A DNA stretch of 37,288 nucleotides from Parachlamydiales bacterium. Lineage in GTDB: Bacteria > Chlamydiota > Chlamydiia > Chlamydiales > JAEMRK01. The position numbers and the translations under genes were made by a program. Location of the stretch: contig JAEMRK010000012.1 of assembly GCA_016463375.1 (NCBI GenBank), forward strand, positions 1 through 37,288, in the 5' to 3' direction. This document shows, piece after piece, positions 15,099 to 24,522 of the stretch (position 1 is its first letter; the number at the start of each line of letters is the position of its first letter). The notes below the pieces were generated by a model. The model saw nothing but the letters and a program-made list of their open reading frames with translations. It ran no database searches and was not told the DNA's origin.

Positions 15099-16568
15099 TT
15101 AAAGACTTTCTAAATACTTAATCAATAGTCGCACGCCGATACCAGTCGCATTTTTGGGATGATAGCGTCTTTCTTTAGATAAATATGCAGTACCTGCTAT
15201 ATCAAAATGAACCCAAGGAATATCGGCTATAAACTCTTGCAAAAACAACCCAGCAGTAATACTGCCGCCTGGTCTTCCACCGCTATTTTTCATATCGGCA
15301 AAATCTGATTTTAACTGATCTTTATACTCTTCGTAATTAGGCAAACGCCAAATTCTTTCAAAAGTATCAAGGCCTGCTTGAGTTAGCTGCTCTGACATTT
15401 CATCGTCATTAGATAAAAAACCAGTTGTCTCTTCACCCAATGCGATAACCATAGCACCAGTCAGTGTAGCTAAATCAATAATACGAGTCGGTGCTAAATG
15501 ATCTTTAGCCCATGCTAAAGCATCAGCTAGTACTAATCGCCCCTCAGCATCTGTATTATCAATCTCAATCATTTTACCGCTATAACTGCGCTGTACATCC
15601 CCTGGCTTGTAACTTTTAGAACCAATGGAATTTTCAGTAGACGGAACAACAACGCTTAAATTAATTTTAAGCTTTAACTGCGCAGCAGTTAATAAAGTTC
15701 CAATCACAGTTGCAGCACCAGCCATATCGCATTTCATTGTTTCCATAGATCCAGTTGGTTTAAGATTTAAACCACCCGTATCGTATGTAATGCCTTTGCC
15801 GACAAGAACTGTTTTATCCTTTGACTTTGAATCGCCTTTATACTCCATAACGATGAAAGCGGGGTCTTTGTCAGATCCTTTATTTACTGCAAGTAATAGA
15901 TCTAGGCGCTCTTTCACAATACGTTTTTTATCAAAGGTGGTCACCTTGATAGATGGATTATCTTTGGCAATTTTTTGAGCCATTGCTGATAAATATTGGG
16001 GCGTTACCTCATCAGCATTGCGATTAACAAGGTCACGTACCAAATAAACACCTTGGGCAATTGTTTTGGCTTTATTAAAGCGAGCTAAAGCAGACGCTTT
16101 AGCTCCAACAAGTGTAACGTGTTTTACAAGTGTCGGGTTTAAATCTTTATTTGTTCTATAATCATTAAAACTATAATTAGTTAACAACATACCCTCTGCT
16201 ATCGCGTCAGACAACGTATCTTCATGCATTTTTTCGACAGAAAAATGCATGATATTAATCATCTGGATTTTTTTTGCGATACAGCATTTGATTAAACAAC
16301 TATAAGCACGCCTGATTGTTTCAGCCGTGATTTTTTCTTTGGGACCAAGACCTAATAATGCAATGCGTTTATCAGTTTTGGTGCCGTAGCAAATAAGGAC
16401 TTCACCTTCTTTAGCTTTAAAGTCACCAGATTCTAATGAAGATTTTAAAACATCTTTCAAAAATGCAACCTCTGCTAAAGCTTTTGGCTGCTGTTTCAGC
16501 TGACAATAAGGAACGACTAGAAGATCGGCTTCTTTACGTTTATCATTGCCCGTAGCGCTAAAGTCCAT
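15099..16568 (-). CDS. pepA: Leucyl aminopeptidase (PepA, family M17)
   Basis: 489 residues from ATG 16568. This two-metal aminopeptidase releases N-terminal residues from peptides in the cytoplasm as a hexamer. Visible metal and catalytic residues: K258 and D263 (VGKGITYDTGG), D281 (KCDMAGAA), D340, E342 and R344 within NTDAEGRLVLADAL. The N-terminal macro-like domain (1-170) is the usual diverged part. The GTG two codons further upstream (16574) would sit directly on the AAGGG ribosome site, so the ATG, with 5-base spacing, is preferred. The neighbour ssb starts the pair; the ssb-pepA order is also known in Chlamydia. Confidence 0.96.
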   Translation of the reverse strand: MDFSATGNDKRKEADLLVVPYCQLKQQPKALAEVAFLKDVLKSSLESGDFKAKEGEVLICYGTKTDKRIALLGLGPKEKITAETIRRAYSCLIKCCIAKKIQMINIMHFSVEKMHEDTLSDAIAEGMLLTNYSFNDYRTNKDLNPTLVKHVTLVGAKASALARFNKAKTIAQGVYLVRDLVNRNADEVTPQYLSAMAQKIAKDNPSIKVTTFDKKRIVKERLDLLLAVNKGSDKDPAFIVMEYKGDSKSKDKTVLVGKGITYDTGGLNLKPTGSMETMKCDMAGAATVIGTLLTAAQLKLKINLSVVVPSTENSIGSKSYKPGDVQRSYSGKMIEIDNTDAEGRLVLADALAWAKDHLAPTRIIDLATLTGAMVIALGEETTGFLSNDDEMSEQLTQAGLDTFERIWRLPNYEEYKDQLKSDFADMKNSGGRPGGSITAGLFLQEFIADIPWVHFDIAGTAYLSKERRYHPKNATGIGVRLLIKYLESL

Positions 16569-16586
16569 ACCCACCCTTTTTTATCT

Positions 16587-17063
16587 TTAAAACGGAACAT
16601 TATCTTCTGAAACAGACTGAGCCATTCCAGAGCCTTGTTGAATTGAACCACCAAAAGATGATCCACCTTTTTGTCCACCAGAGTAAGCAAAAGGACTATC
16701 TTCATTTGTTTGAGTCTGTGATTGAGCGCCACCATTTTCTTGACGATCAGTGCGACCAAACGGGCTAAAACGAATAATTTCTGCTGTAATATTAAGAGTA
16801 ACTTGAGAGTTGCCTTCTTTGTCGACGTAGATTTCTGGCTTACTGAGTTCTCCAACAACGACAAGTGAGGTTCCTTTTTTCAAATAAGGCAATAGTTTAT
16901 CGAAACGATCTCCCCACATAGTGACTTTCCACCAAATAGTTTCGTCACGGCCGCCCTTTTTAGAATTTGTTGCAATGCGCAGTGTCGTTACTTTTTGTCC
17001 ATTAGGAGTAAAACGCGTTTCAGCATCTGCTCCCATATTTCCTGCGATTTGTATGAAATTCAT
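16587..17063 (-). CDS. ssb: Single-stranded DNA-binding protein
   Basis: 158 residues: OB-fold (1-105, beginning MNFIQIAGNMGADAETRF, with WWKVTMWGDRFDKL), a flexible Gly/Gln/Ser linker, and the protein-recruiting tip EDNVPF, which varies from the usual DDDIPF. It binds ssDNA as a tetramer and recruits replication and repair partners; rarA, recN and holA in this window act in the same processes. AAGGA lies 9 bases upstream of the ATG. The 121-base gap before it has a weak TTGCAT/AATATT pair that could be its promoter. It is 18 bases ahead of pepA. Confidence 0.96.
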   Translation of the reverse strand: MNFIQIAGNMGADAETRFTPNGQKVTTLRIATNSKKGGRDETIWWKVTMWGDRFDKLLPYLKKGTSLVVVGELSKPEIYVDKEGNSQVTLNITAEIIRFSPFGRTDRQENGGAQSQTQTNEDSPFAYSGGQKGGSSFGGSIQQGSGMAQSVSEDNVPF

Positions 17064-17083
17064 TTTTTGCCATCCTTAATAAA

Positions 17084-17120
17084 AGCTAATTTAGCTCTTA
17101 ATATTGTCATGCCGAATGAC
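17084..17120. repeat. Two small inverted repeats in the ssb leader
   Basis: AGCTAA/TTAGCT around one base (17084-17096) and GTCAT/ATGAC around GCCGA (17106-17120) lie in the gap between mgtE and ssb. On the ssb strand the first is followed by TTTT and the second lies within the weak promoter-like pair. They could be an operator or attenuator; the evidence is only the symmetry. Confidence 0.25.
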
Positions 17121-17184
17121 GAAATGCAAGCTTTTCATCTCATCATTCAACACTTAATTTATTAAATAGAAATTTTAAATTGTT

Positions 17185-18663
17185 CTAAGCAAAAAATAAT
17201 GAGTGGATAGCTATACTAATTAAAAAGTACATAATCATAGATAAAACGTCATTTAATGCCGTCACAATAGGGCCTGAAGCCACAGCGGGATCAACACTAA
17301 GTCTTGCAAAGAAGAATGGAAAGAATACCCCAAGGAACGATGACCATAAGCAAGCACCAAAAAGACCAAAGCTTACAATCACTCCAATTTCTAAAGGATC
17401 TGATCCTAATTGCTGCACGCCAAAAGTATTTAAGAAATAAATAACAGTGCCGCATAGAATACCAAAAACGATTCCGGTCATAGTTCCAATCATCATCTCT
17501 TTGCTAACAGCCTTATTTCGACTACCAGCAGATAGAGTACCGATGGCCATACTCCGCACTAAAACAGTACTGCATTGGATGCCCACATTGCCAGACATAC
17601 CAGTAATTAATGGAACAAAGAAAACCACAAACCCAAGTAAGTGACCTTCTAATCGACCAAATAAAGACATGGAAGCTGCGCTAACTAAACCCCCACATAA
17701 AGTCACTAATAGCCAAGGAGCTCTATATAAAAACCTTTTAAAAGTCGGCTCATTACCTCCAACGTCTTCTGTTGTTCCAGCCATGCGAGCAATTGTTTCA
17801 TCGGCTAAGTCTTCAATAGCTTCAACGACAGTCTCATATGTGACAACACCCACTAAAAAATTATCTTCATCAATAACTGGTAATGCTGGAATTTTATAAC
17901 GCTCTACTAAGTCAACGACTTCATCCCGACTAGTGTCTGGTGTCACTTTATGAATGATAGGCTTCATCACTTGACGCAAAGGCAATTCAGGTGGATTTAT
18001 TATCAAATTGCGCCCAGGAACATATCCTTGTAATTCACCTGCTTGATTGAGCACAAAAATACGCCGTGTTAAATCAACACCGGGATTATCGCGTATGTAA
18101 CCGGCAGCCTCACCTATTGTAATATCCGTTGTGAAAGCAAAAAACTCGTTTGTCATTAAACGACCAGCGCTGTAACGATCGTGCTTTTGCAGCTCACGGA
18201 TATAATTAGCTTTTTTTATATCGATAAGATCTAAAACTCGGCGATAGCGTCTACCTGGCAAATCGTCTAATACCCATACAGCTTCATCTAATGGCATCTT
18301 TTGAATGACGCCCTTTATCTCTTCATCAGTTAGCTGACGAAAAATTGCAGATCTTGTGTTACTGTCGGTATTAATTATGAAGGTAATTTGAGCTTGAAAG
18401 TCAGGAAGATTTTCATAAAGTACATGTCTGACATTGGGAGGCAATCTTGAAGCAGCATAAGCTAAGTCAATAGGCGTATGCTCTGATGCAATTTTTGCAA
18501 TATTATATAAACGAACTTTTGATGTTTGTTTGTGAAAAGCTTCTTCTAATTTCTGGTTAAGTAAGTCGTCCAAATGACTCGTTCTAGAGTCCATTAAGTT
18601 ACCAGTTCCAGCGTGGAATTCTTCTAGCTCGACCTCTTCGTCGTTGTGCTTATTTTGATCCAC
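17185..18663 (-). CDS. mgtE: MgtE Mg2+ channel
   Basis: 492 residues: cytoplasmic N domain (~40-165), two CBS domains (~170-290) that sense Mg2+, a plug helix, and five membrane helices (~315-490). The pore segment is present: DPAVASGPIVTALNDVLS, whose DPAxASGP...ND pattern carries the pore Asp. MgtE forms a homodimeric Mg2+ channel gated by cytosolic Mg2+. The start is GTG 18663 with GAGGAG 9 bases upstream; an ATG between them is out of frame. A 13-base gap separates it from the TPR gene, so the two are an operon. The N-terminal 30 residues are acidic and not part of the known fold. Confidence 0.95.
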   Translation of the reverse strand: MDQNKHNDEEVELEEFHAGTGNLMDSRTSHLDDLLNQKLEEAFHKQTSKVRLYNIAKIASEHTPIDLAYAASRLPPNVRHVLYENLPDFQAQITFIINTDSNTRSAIFRQLTDEEIKGVIQKMPLDEAVWVLDDLPGRRYRRVLDLIDIKKANYIRELQKHDRYSAGRLMTNEFFAFTTDITIGEAAGYIRDNPGVDLTRRIFVLNQAGELQGYVPGRNLIINPPELPLRQVMKPIIHKVTPDTSRDEVVDLVERYKIPALPVIDEDNFLVGVVTYETVVEAIEDLADETIARMAGTTEDVGGNEPTFKRFLYRAPWLLVTLCGGLVSAASMSLFGRLEGHLLGFVVFFVPLITGMSGNVGIQCSTVLVRSMAIGTLSAGSRNKAVSKEMMIGTMTGIVFGILCGTVIYFLNTFGVQQLGSDPLEIGVIVSFGLFGACLWSSFLGVFFPFFFARLSVDPAVASGPIVTALNDVLSMIMYFLISIAIHSLFFA

Positions 18664-18676
18664 GCAACCATACTCC

Positions 18677-20746
18677 TCAAATTCTAGTTTTATTTTTTAA
18701 TTGATTAACAAAATGCCTAAACATCTCTGTATGCTTTAATGCATCGAGCCATTCATCATGCAAAACATCTTCTAATGGAGGAAGCCCACCATGAATTTCT
18801 GCGCGCTCTAAAAAATACATCGCAGATCTAAAACATCCCATCAAAGAATACAAACAAGCAAGATTGTAAAAAGATTGAACATTTCCAAGAGCTGCAGCCT
18901 GTAATAATTTACTTTCAGCCTCTTCTCGCAATTGCTGGCTTGAACTACCACTTGTAAAATCTCTACTCAATTCCGCTAAATTTAGCAGTGCAAGACCCCA
19001 ATCATTCCAAACCATTTCATCTTCTTTATCTTCTTCGATTATCTGACGAAAATATTCAATGGCCTTTAAAAAATGTTCGGGTTCAGCGGAAACTTCACCC
19101 AAATGAGATAAAGCCAATGCTAAATTATAACGAGCATGAATGTATTGTGGATCTTTATCTAAAACAAAAGATAAAACTTGAATCGATTTTTCATATAATT
19201 CAGCTGTTCCATCAAAATCGCCTAAGAAGTCTAAACCACAACCATAATGGTAGAGCCACTCCATTTCCGGAGTATTCTCCATACCATTGCGTAAAGAAAA
19301 GGCATGCTCAAACTTAACTAATGCCTCTTCAACATACTGCTTTAAGTTGGTCATTTCAGCCATTTTTAATAAAGCAACACCCCAATCATTCCAAAATTGT
19401 GGTTGCTTAGGCTGTAATTCCGAAGCTCTAGAACAGTAATAGCCTGATTGTTCCACCATTAAAAAGTCACAACGCATTTCGCCAAGGGCGAAGTGCGTTT
19501 GAGATAAACCGTGCCACAACGAGGCACGAGCATTATCAATCGATAATCCATACTGAAATTTTTCAATGGCCTGCATGAAAAATTCCTCATCTCCGAAATA
19601 ATGGCCGAGTTCGTGTAAACAAAGACCATAACTATACCAAATATCAGGATTGTCTGGGAAATGATTCGCCGCAACTGCTAATTTCTCTTCAGCCTGCTTC
19701 AAAAATTGAAGGTTTTCCCGATAAACACCCAATAACATAAGAGCTTCCCCCCACCGGCACTGAATTTGTGGGTGACCTGGGTGAACAATATCGGCTTTTG
19801 CAAACTTTTCAAGTCCATCTTCAATTAAAGATAACTCATGCTTAATCTTTCCTTCATTAATGCAGAGTTGGCCAAAACGGACCCAAGCTTCAAGTTGTGA
19901 TGGATTGAGATCTAAAGATTTACTTAAACTTTTTGACGCTTCATCAAAGTATTCTTCTTGCCCATTCATTTCATGAATATTGCAATGTGTAAGACCTAAA
20001 TGAAACCAACTTGATGCATCTTCTGGTGAATCACTTGTTGCTTGCTTGTAAGCTTCTTCGGCTTTTAAGTACCATTCAACAGAACCCATAAGTTCTGCCA
20101 TTCCTGAAAATGTATTTCCTAAATCACACCAAAAAGCAGATCCACTACAACCTAATATTTTAGCTTCTTCAAATTTTTCTAAAGCAACGCGAAAATCTAT
20201 TGCTTCACCTGATTGTTTACCTAAATAATACCAATTAAGACCCCAATCCCAGCAAAGTGCACCTTGTGTCTCTTCATTACCTTTAAGCAATTCATAAGCG
20301 GTCAAAAATTTTTCATCAGCTTCTTGGAAATAATTTAAATCACCGTATGTCAATCCCATCTCTACTAAAACATTGCCCCAAGTATACCAGGCATCAGTAA
20401 AGGCGGGGTTAAAACTTGTTGCTTTTTGTAAATTTTGATTGGCTAAACTTAAACACCTTTCTTGATGTTGGCGTTTGGCATAAGTAAACCAAGCCAAACC
20501 TTGACGATAAAAAATCTGCGCATTAGATGGTGCAATACGCAAAGCGAGTATGAAAATCTCTAACGCTTTTTGTTCGTTAGTAATTAATGCGCGTTCACCC
20601 TGGAGTGTAAAAAGCATTGCTAATAGTTCACGCTCATCCGATGTCATTTGTGTCCACAATGACGGTTCTTTGAACTCTTCGAGCCTATCTAATGCATTGC
20701 TAGCGAGAATTTCTTGGAAAATTGGCAGATAAAAATTATTCGTCAT
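18677..20746 (-). CDS. Tetratricopeptide-repeat protein
   Basis: 689 residues made of roughly a dozen TPR-like units of unusual length. Each carries a W-x-x-G/W pattern (WYTWGNVLVEMG, WFHLGLTHCNI, WVRFGQLCINEG, IWYSYGLCLHELG, WNDWGLALLNLAELS) followed by a second helix with a FL.A...F signature. There is no signal peptide or membrane span, so it is probably cytoplasmic. TPR proteins mediate protein-protein contacts; in chlamydiae many are chaperones or secretion-linked, but no partner can be named here. It shares an operon with mgtE. No ribosome site precedes ATG 20746, and a promoter -10 lies only 7 bases upstream of it, so the message may be leaderless. Confidence 0.85.
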   Translation of the reverse strand: MTNNFYLPIFQEILASNALDRLEEFKEPSLWTQMTSDERELLAMLFTLQGERALITNEQKALEIFILALRIAPSNAQIFYRQGLAWFTYAKRQHQERCLSLANQNLQKATSFNPAFTDAWYTWGNVLVEMGLTYGDLNYFQEADEKFLTAYELLKGNEETQGALCWDWGLNWYYLGKQSGEAIDFRVALEKFEEAKILGCSGSAFWCDLGNTFSGMAELMGSVEWYLKAEEAYKQATSDSPEDASSWFHLGLTHCNIHEMNGQEEYFDEASKSLSKSLDLNPSQLEAWVRFGQLCINEGKIKHELSLIEDGLEKFAKADIVHPGHPQIQCRWGEALMLLGVYRENLQFLKQAEEKLAVAANHFPDNPDIWYSYGLCLHELGHYFGDEEFFMQAIEKFQYGLSIDNARASLWHGLSQTHFALGEMRCDFLMVEQSGYYCSRASELQPKQPQFWNDWGVALLKMAEMTNLKQYVEEALVKFEHAFSLRNGMENTPEMEWLYHYGCGLDFLGDFDGTAELYEKSIQVLSFVLDKDPQYIHARYNLALALSHLGEVSAEPEHFLKAIEYFRQIIEEDKEDEMVWNDWGLALLNLAELSRDFTSGSSSQQLREEAESKLLQAAALGNVQSFYNLACLYSLMGCFRSAMYFLERAEIHGGLPPLEDVLHDEWLDALKHTEMFRHFVNQLKNKTRI

Positions 20747-20753
20747 AACCGCA

Positions 20754-20782
20754 AGTATAAATTAAAGCATTCTTTCACTCAA
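20754..20782 (-). promoter_or_regulatory. Promoter for the TPR-mgtE operon, possibly leaderless
   Basis: On the minus strand TTGAGT (20782-20777) and TATACT (20759-20754) are separated by 17 bases. The -10 matches consensus at 5 of 6 positions and the -35 at 4 of 6. Transcription would begin within a base or two of the ATG at 20746. Confidence 0.55.
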
Positions 20783-20783
20783 C

Positions 20784-20827
20784 GTGTTTCCCTTTTTGTT
20801 TTTTGTAAAACAAAAAATGTGAAACGC
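20784..20827. repeat. Inverted repeat between the YyaL-like and TPR genes
   Basis: An outer stem GTGTTTC/GAAACGC (20784-20790 and 20821-20827) encloses a perfect inner stem TTTTTTGT/ACAAAAAA (20799-20806 and 20810-20817) with an AAA loop. On neither strand is there a clean U tract after a G/C stem, so a standard terminator is not supported. It may still end transcription of the YyaL-like gene. Confidence 0.4.
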
Positions 20828-20864
20828 ATAAATTTCTATCTATATTGAATACAAATTTTGTTAA

Positions 20865-20882
20865 ATCGATTTTTTAATCGAT
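20865..20882 (-). terminator. Weak hairpin after the YyaL-like gene
   Basis: ATCGATT and AATCGAT form a perfect 7-bp stem with a 4-base loop, 4 bases past the stop at 20887-20889 on the minus strand. The bases after it are TTAACAAAATTT, a poor U tract. Confidence 0.35.
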
Positions 20883-20886
20883 GAGA

Positions 20887-22941
20887 TTAAAATCCGTTAA
20901 GAATATCTTGGATTTTTTCTTGATCGTTAGCTGGCGTTTTGCATAGACCATGACTACATAGATATAATGTAGTTGTGTCCTTAATTGCCGTTTGCAATTT
21001 TAAATCAGGTATGAGCGTTCCCAAATTTTCTTCAACTTCATTCCAAATAACAACACGATGCGGCTGAAAATTTTTGCTTAAAGTTGCTTTGATCAAATCT
21101 TGCCATTGGCCATCTGAATTTAAAGCAACAACGACAGTTGGTGCTTTTTTATCTAAGTAACGCTGCAAAGCCATCAATAAATAACAGCACCCGACAGGGT
21201 GCTCTTCGATAGATTTACAAGCTTTGCGTAAAATATCTTCTGCTCTACTTAAGTACTTTTTATCATGTGTAATTTGATAAAGTCTTAATAGATTTTCACA
21301 GTGGATACCATTACCAGATGGCTCTGCCCCATCGTACATTTCACACTGCTTGAGTATAGTATAAGGATCTTCACCAACTGATGTGTAATAAGCGCCATCT
21401 GGCATTTTAAATTTACTTTCGATAACTTCTGTCATCTCGAGCGCCCAATGTAACCATAATGCATTGCCATCAACTTCAAATAGCATCAAGATGCCATGTA
21501 TCAAAAAAGCGTAATCATCAAGTCCACCATCATATCGTGCTTCTTTGTCACAATAGCGTCTTAATAATTTTTTATCTTTCCACATTTCTTTACGAATAAA
21601 ATGCGCTGCATCATATGCACTTTCTAAATAGGTTTGATTATCAAAAACCATCGAAGCGTAAGCCAATGAATAAATGATGAGACCATTCCAACTGACAATA
21701 ATTTTATTATCTATGATGGGTGCTTTTCTTTTCTTTCGAAGATTTAATAATTTTTCACGGCACTCTTTGAAAATGCGATCGGTGTTTAGCACATCAATTT
21801 CGTGTCTTTCACAAAATTCTTCCAAGGAGTCAGTTGTTGATAAAACAGAGCGACCCTCAAAGTTTCCTGGATAACGTACATTATAATACTCGAAAAACAA
21901 GTTTGCGTCTTGTCCAAGAATAACTTCTAATTCTTTGCGAGTCCATGTGTAGTAGTATCCTTCCTTACCTTCTGAATCAGCATCTTGAGCGGAATAAAAA
22001 CCTCCATGAGGTTGTTTCATCTCTTTAATCAAGTAATTAAATATGCCATCGACAACCTGTTTGAAATTTTGCTTCTTGGATACTTGCCAAGCTTCCGTGT
22101 AAATTCTTGCTAATATAGCATTGTCATAAAGCATTTTTTCAAAATGAGGAATTTGCCAACGATCATCGACGCTGTATCTTGAAAAACCCCCTCCTATATG
22201 ATCGTGAATACCTCCTCGAGACATCATTTCAAGCGTTAGATCGACAAAAAAGTAAGCACGCCCTTCCCCTGTCAGTTTTCCATAACGCAGTAAAAAACAA
22301 CTGTGATATCCGATGGGAAATTTCGGAGCTCCTTTAATACCGCCATATAATGGATCTGCCATTCGAAAAAACAGCTGAGCTGTTTCTTCAATATTATTGA
22401 TTGTTGGCATATCCAATGATGGAGCCGCATCTTTCTCATTAAATATTTCAAAGATTTTATCGGCCTGTTCGATGAGCTTGTCACGCTCTTCGGGTTGCAT
22501 CCACATGTCTTGTATTTGGCTGATTAGTTCTACAAGCCCTAAACTTCCAATACGAGAGTCTGCTGGTACGTAAGTTGTAGCAAAAAAAGGTTTAAGATCA
22601 GGCGTTAAAATGACATTAAGTGGCCAACCTCCACCACTTGCAATGATTGCTTGGGCAAAGTCCATATACAAAGCGTCAACCTCTGGCATCTCTTCACGGT
22701 CGACTTTGATATTAATGAATGTTTGGTTCATGAGCTTTGCAATATGCACATTTTCAAAGCTCTCTTGCTCCATGACATGACACCAATGACATGTTGCATA
22801 GCCTATAGACAAGAAGATGGGTTTATCTTCTTGTTTAGCGGCTATAAAAGCTTCGTTACCCCAAGGGTACCAATCGACTGGATTGTGTGCGTGTTGTTGC
22901 AAGTAAGGTGACTTTTCATGAATGAGACGATTGGTATGCAT
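20887..22941 (-). CDS. YyaL/SSP411-type protein: thioredoxin-like domain plus six-hairpin glycosidase fold
   Basis: 684 residues. The N-terminal DUF255 thioredoxin-like domain (~1-165) begins [18 protein letters not shown] and carries ATCHWCHVM with C51 and C54, the family signature. The rest (~175-560) is the alpha/alpha six-hairpin barrel seen in N-acylglucosamine 2-epimerases and cellobiose phosphorylases ([28 protein letters not shown]). A final ~90-residue domain is specific to the family. The reaction is not established; the eukaryotic relative is SPATA20. It starts 14 bases after the rodZ-like stop, so it is the second gene of that transcript. The length is near the usual ~680. Confidence 0.92.
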   Translation of the reverse strand: MHTNRLIHEKSPYLQQHAHNPVDWYPWGNEAFIAAKQEDKPIFLSIGYATCHWCHVMEQESFENVHIAKLMNQTFINIKVDREEMPEVDALYMDFAQAIIASGGGWPLNVILTPDLKPFFATTYVPADSRIGSLGLVELISQIQDMWMQPEERDKLIEQADKIFEIFNEKDAAPSLDMPTINNIEETAQLFFRMADPLYGGIKGAPKFPIGYHSCFLLRYGKLTGEGRAYFFVDLTLEMMSRGGIHDHIGGGFSRYSVDDRWQIPHFEKMLYDNAILARIYTEAWQVSKKQNFKQVVDGIFNYLIKEMKQPHGGFYSAQDADSEGKEGYYYTWTRKELEVILGQDANLFFEYYNVRYPGNFEGRSVLSTTDSLEEFCERHEIDVLNTDRIFKECREKLLNLRKKRKAPIIDNKIIVSWNGLIIYSLAYASMVFDNQTYLESAYDAAHFIRKEMWKDKKLLRRYCDKEARYDGGLDDYAFLIHGILMLFEVDGNALWLHWALEMTEVIESKFKMPDGAYYTSVGEDPYTILKQCEMYDGAEPSGNGIHCENLLRLYQITHDKKYLSRAEDILRKACKSIEEHPVGCCYLLMALQRYLDKKAPTVVVALNSDGQWQDLIKATLSKNFQPHRVVIWNEVEENLGTLIPDLKLQTAIKDTTTLYLCSHGLCKTPANDQEKIQDILNGF

Positions 22942-22955
22942 AAAGCCTTAGTTTT

Positions 22956-23363
22956 TCAAAATAATTCCATATATCTTCCAAAAAACCAACCCGCCACGAT
23001 CACACCGACCGAAACGACGACCCATAAAAGATTAGGCAGCCACTTAACTCCGCCGCCTGGCGTACCTCTTGCTTCAACAGTACCAATACCATAAGCAAAG
23101 TCTTGCTTTGGTGGAGTTATGTAAAATATTTGAGGATTTTCTTTAACCAATTGATTAACGTCTAAACCTAAGAAGGTAGCGTATTTCTTGGTAAAACCTT
23201 GCGCATAGACTGGAGATATCATTTTTGTCATATCTCCTTCTTCTATAGCTTGTAAATAATTCATACGAATGGATGTGGCATTCTCTATTTCTTTTAAAGA
23301 TAGGTTCATTTCTGTACGCCTAGTCTTTAATACTTCTCCAATCCGTGTTTTTGTTGGCTCCAT
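22956..23363 (-). CDS. rodZ: Short RodZ-like HTH membrane protein
   Basis: 135 residues from ATG 23363, chosen because GAGG lies 5 bases upstream and the HTH homology starts at once; the frame is open to 23435 but that extension covers the leader hairpin. Residues ~7-75 are the RodZ HTH domain (GEVLKTRRTEMNLSLKEIE and SPVYAQGFTKKYATFLGLD, which in other species contacts MreB). A membrane helix follows at ~112-130 and only about 5 residues remain, so the periplasmic domain of E. coli RodZ is missing, as in Chlamydia. RodZ links MreB filaments to septal wall synthesis. Its divergent neighbour is rnhC, an order also known in Chlamydia. Confidence 0.85.
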   Translation of the reverse strand: MEPTKTRIGEVLKTRRTEMNLSLKEIENATSIRMNYLQAIEEGDMTKMISPVYAQGFTKKYATFLGLDVNQLVKENPQIFYITPPKQDFAYGIGTVEARGTPGGGVKWLPNLLWVVVSVGVIVAGWFFGRYMELF

Positions 23364-23373
23364 GATCACCTCT

Positions 23374-23390
23374 ATCGCACTTGATGCGAT
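23374..23390 (-). repeat. Hairpin in the rodZ leader
   Basis: ATCGCA and TGCGAT (23374-23379 and 23385-23390) form a perfect 6-bp stem with a 5-base loop. It ends just before the GAGG ribosome site of the rodZ-like gene, so it could reduce or tune translation, or be an operator. No regulator is visible nearby. Confidence 0.35.
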
Positions 23391-23453
23391 TCTTCGGCAT
23401 TGTGCCAAAAAATCCCCTTTAGAAAAAGCACACAATTTTAAATTGCTTTATTT

Positions 23454-23459
23454 TATAAT
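23454..23459 (+). promoter_or_regulatory. Candidate -10 box for rnhC
   Basis: A perfect TATAAT lies 44 bases before the rnhC ATG in an A/T-rich divergent gap. The bases at the -35 position (CACAAT) are poor, so only the -10 element is claimed. Confidence 0.35.
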
Positions 23460-23502
23460 AATCACTAGAATTCCTTTTTTGAAAAGCTAGGTTATTTGGG
23501 AT

Positions 23503-24471
23503 ATGAGAGATCTACCTCCATCTTTTCCCCGTTGTTATGTAATCAACATCGAACCCGGCTGTGTCGAAAAGCTGAGGACAGATTTAGAGTCTCAGGGTTT
23601 CGAATTCACTGTTCCCCCCCACACTATATTTTCAGCCAAGAAAAAGGGCATTAGCTGCACGCTTTATCAATCAGGTAAGCTGACAGTTCAAGGCAAAGAA
23701 ATGGCCGAATTTATCGAATTTTATCTTGAACCTGAAATTATTTTTCAATCTGCCTTCAATAATCCACCTGCTAAACTTAATTTGACACCGAGAATTGGAG
23801 TCGACGAATCCGGTAAAGGTGATTTTTTTGGTCCTTTGTGCGCAGCTGGCATATATGTTGATGAATCGCAAATGCAATTATTAGTTGATATTGGCGTAAA
23901 AGACTCTAAGCTACTAAGTGAAAAAGCCATAGAAAAAATAGCTGCTCAGTTACGTGAAAAATTTGCTTACCACGTCGTTTGTATCAATCCTAAACGTTAT
24001 AACGAGCTATATGAACAATTCAAAAATCTCAATACACTATTAGGATGGGCTCACGCTGCTGTCATTGGTCAACTTGTTGAAAAAACAGGATGCGATGAAG
24101 TCATCATTGATCAATTTGCTGCAGAATATGTCGTAATCCAAGCTTTAAAAAGACGAGGTGTCGTCGTTAAACTGACACAAAGACACCGGGCTGAAGAAGA
24201 CCTGGTCGTTGCTGCCGCCTCAATTTTGGCGCGTAGTTCTTTTGTACAACAACTCTCCAAACTCTCCAAAGAATTTCACTGTGAACTTCCTAAAGGCGCT
24301 TCTGCTGGAACCATTAAAGTGGGAAAAGAATTAGTGCAGCGTTACGGCAGTGAAGTCCTCAATCAAGTGGGCAAAATGCATTTCAAAACTGCCCAAATGA
24401 TTTTAGGAAACCCTAAAAGACCGTTTAATCAAAGGGATCCCGATGAACTCCCTTTTGATGACGTGTCTTAA
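23503..24471 (+). CDS. rnhC: Ribonuclease HIII
   Basis: 322 residues. RNase HIII cleaves the RNA strand of RNA-DNA hybrids. The N-terminal ~90 residues are the TBP-like substrate-binding domain that separates HIII from HII. The catalytic domain opens with GVDESGKGDFFGPL (D101, E102), followed by the conserved DSK (134-136), EVIIDQF with D203, and EEDLVVAAASILAR. The tail is longer than usual (RPFNQRDPDELPFDDVS) and acidic. ATG 23503 has GGGA close upstream. It is divergent from the rodZ-like gene, as in Chlamydia (CT008/CT009 in my recollection). A hairpin terminator lies about 90 bases downstream. Confidence 0.94.
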   Translation: MRDLPPSFPRCYVINIEPGCVEKLRTDLESQGFEFTVPPHTIFSAKKKGISCTLYQSGKLTVQGKEMAEFIEFYLEPEIIFQSAFNNPPAKLNLTPRIGVDESGKGDFFGPLCAAGIYVDESQMQLLVDIGVKDSKLLSEKAIEKIAAQLREKFAYHVVCINPKRYNELYEQFKNLNTLLGWAHAAVIGQLVEKTGCDEVIIDQFAAEYVVIQALKRRGVVVKLTQRHRAEEDLVVAAASILARSSFVQQLSKLSKEFHCELPKGASAGTIKVGKELVQRYGSEVLNQVGKMHFKTAQMILGNPKRPFNQRDPDELPFDDVS

Positions 24472-24522
24472 TATTTTCGTTTAAGATTGCAATATTATAT
24501 TTAAGTGGATTATTGATTTTTT

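Noticed and set aside
16517-16864. 115-codon minus-strand frame overlapping ssb and pepA
   Set aside because: It is an alternative frame across the linker of ssb and the start of pepA, both unambiguous genes.
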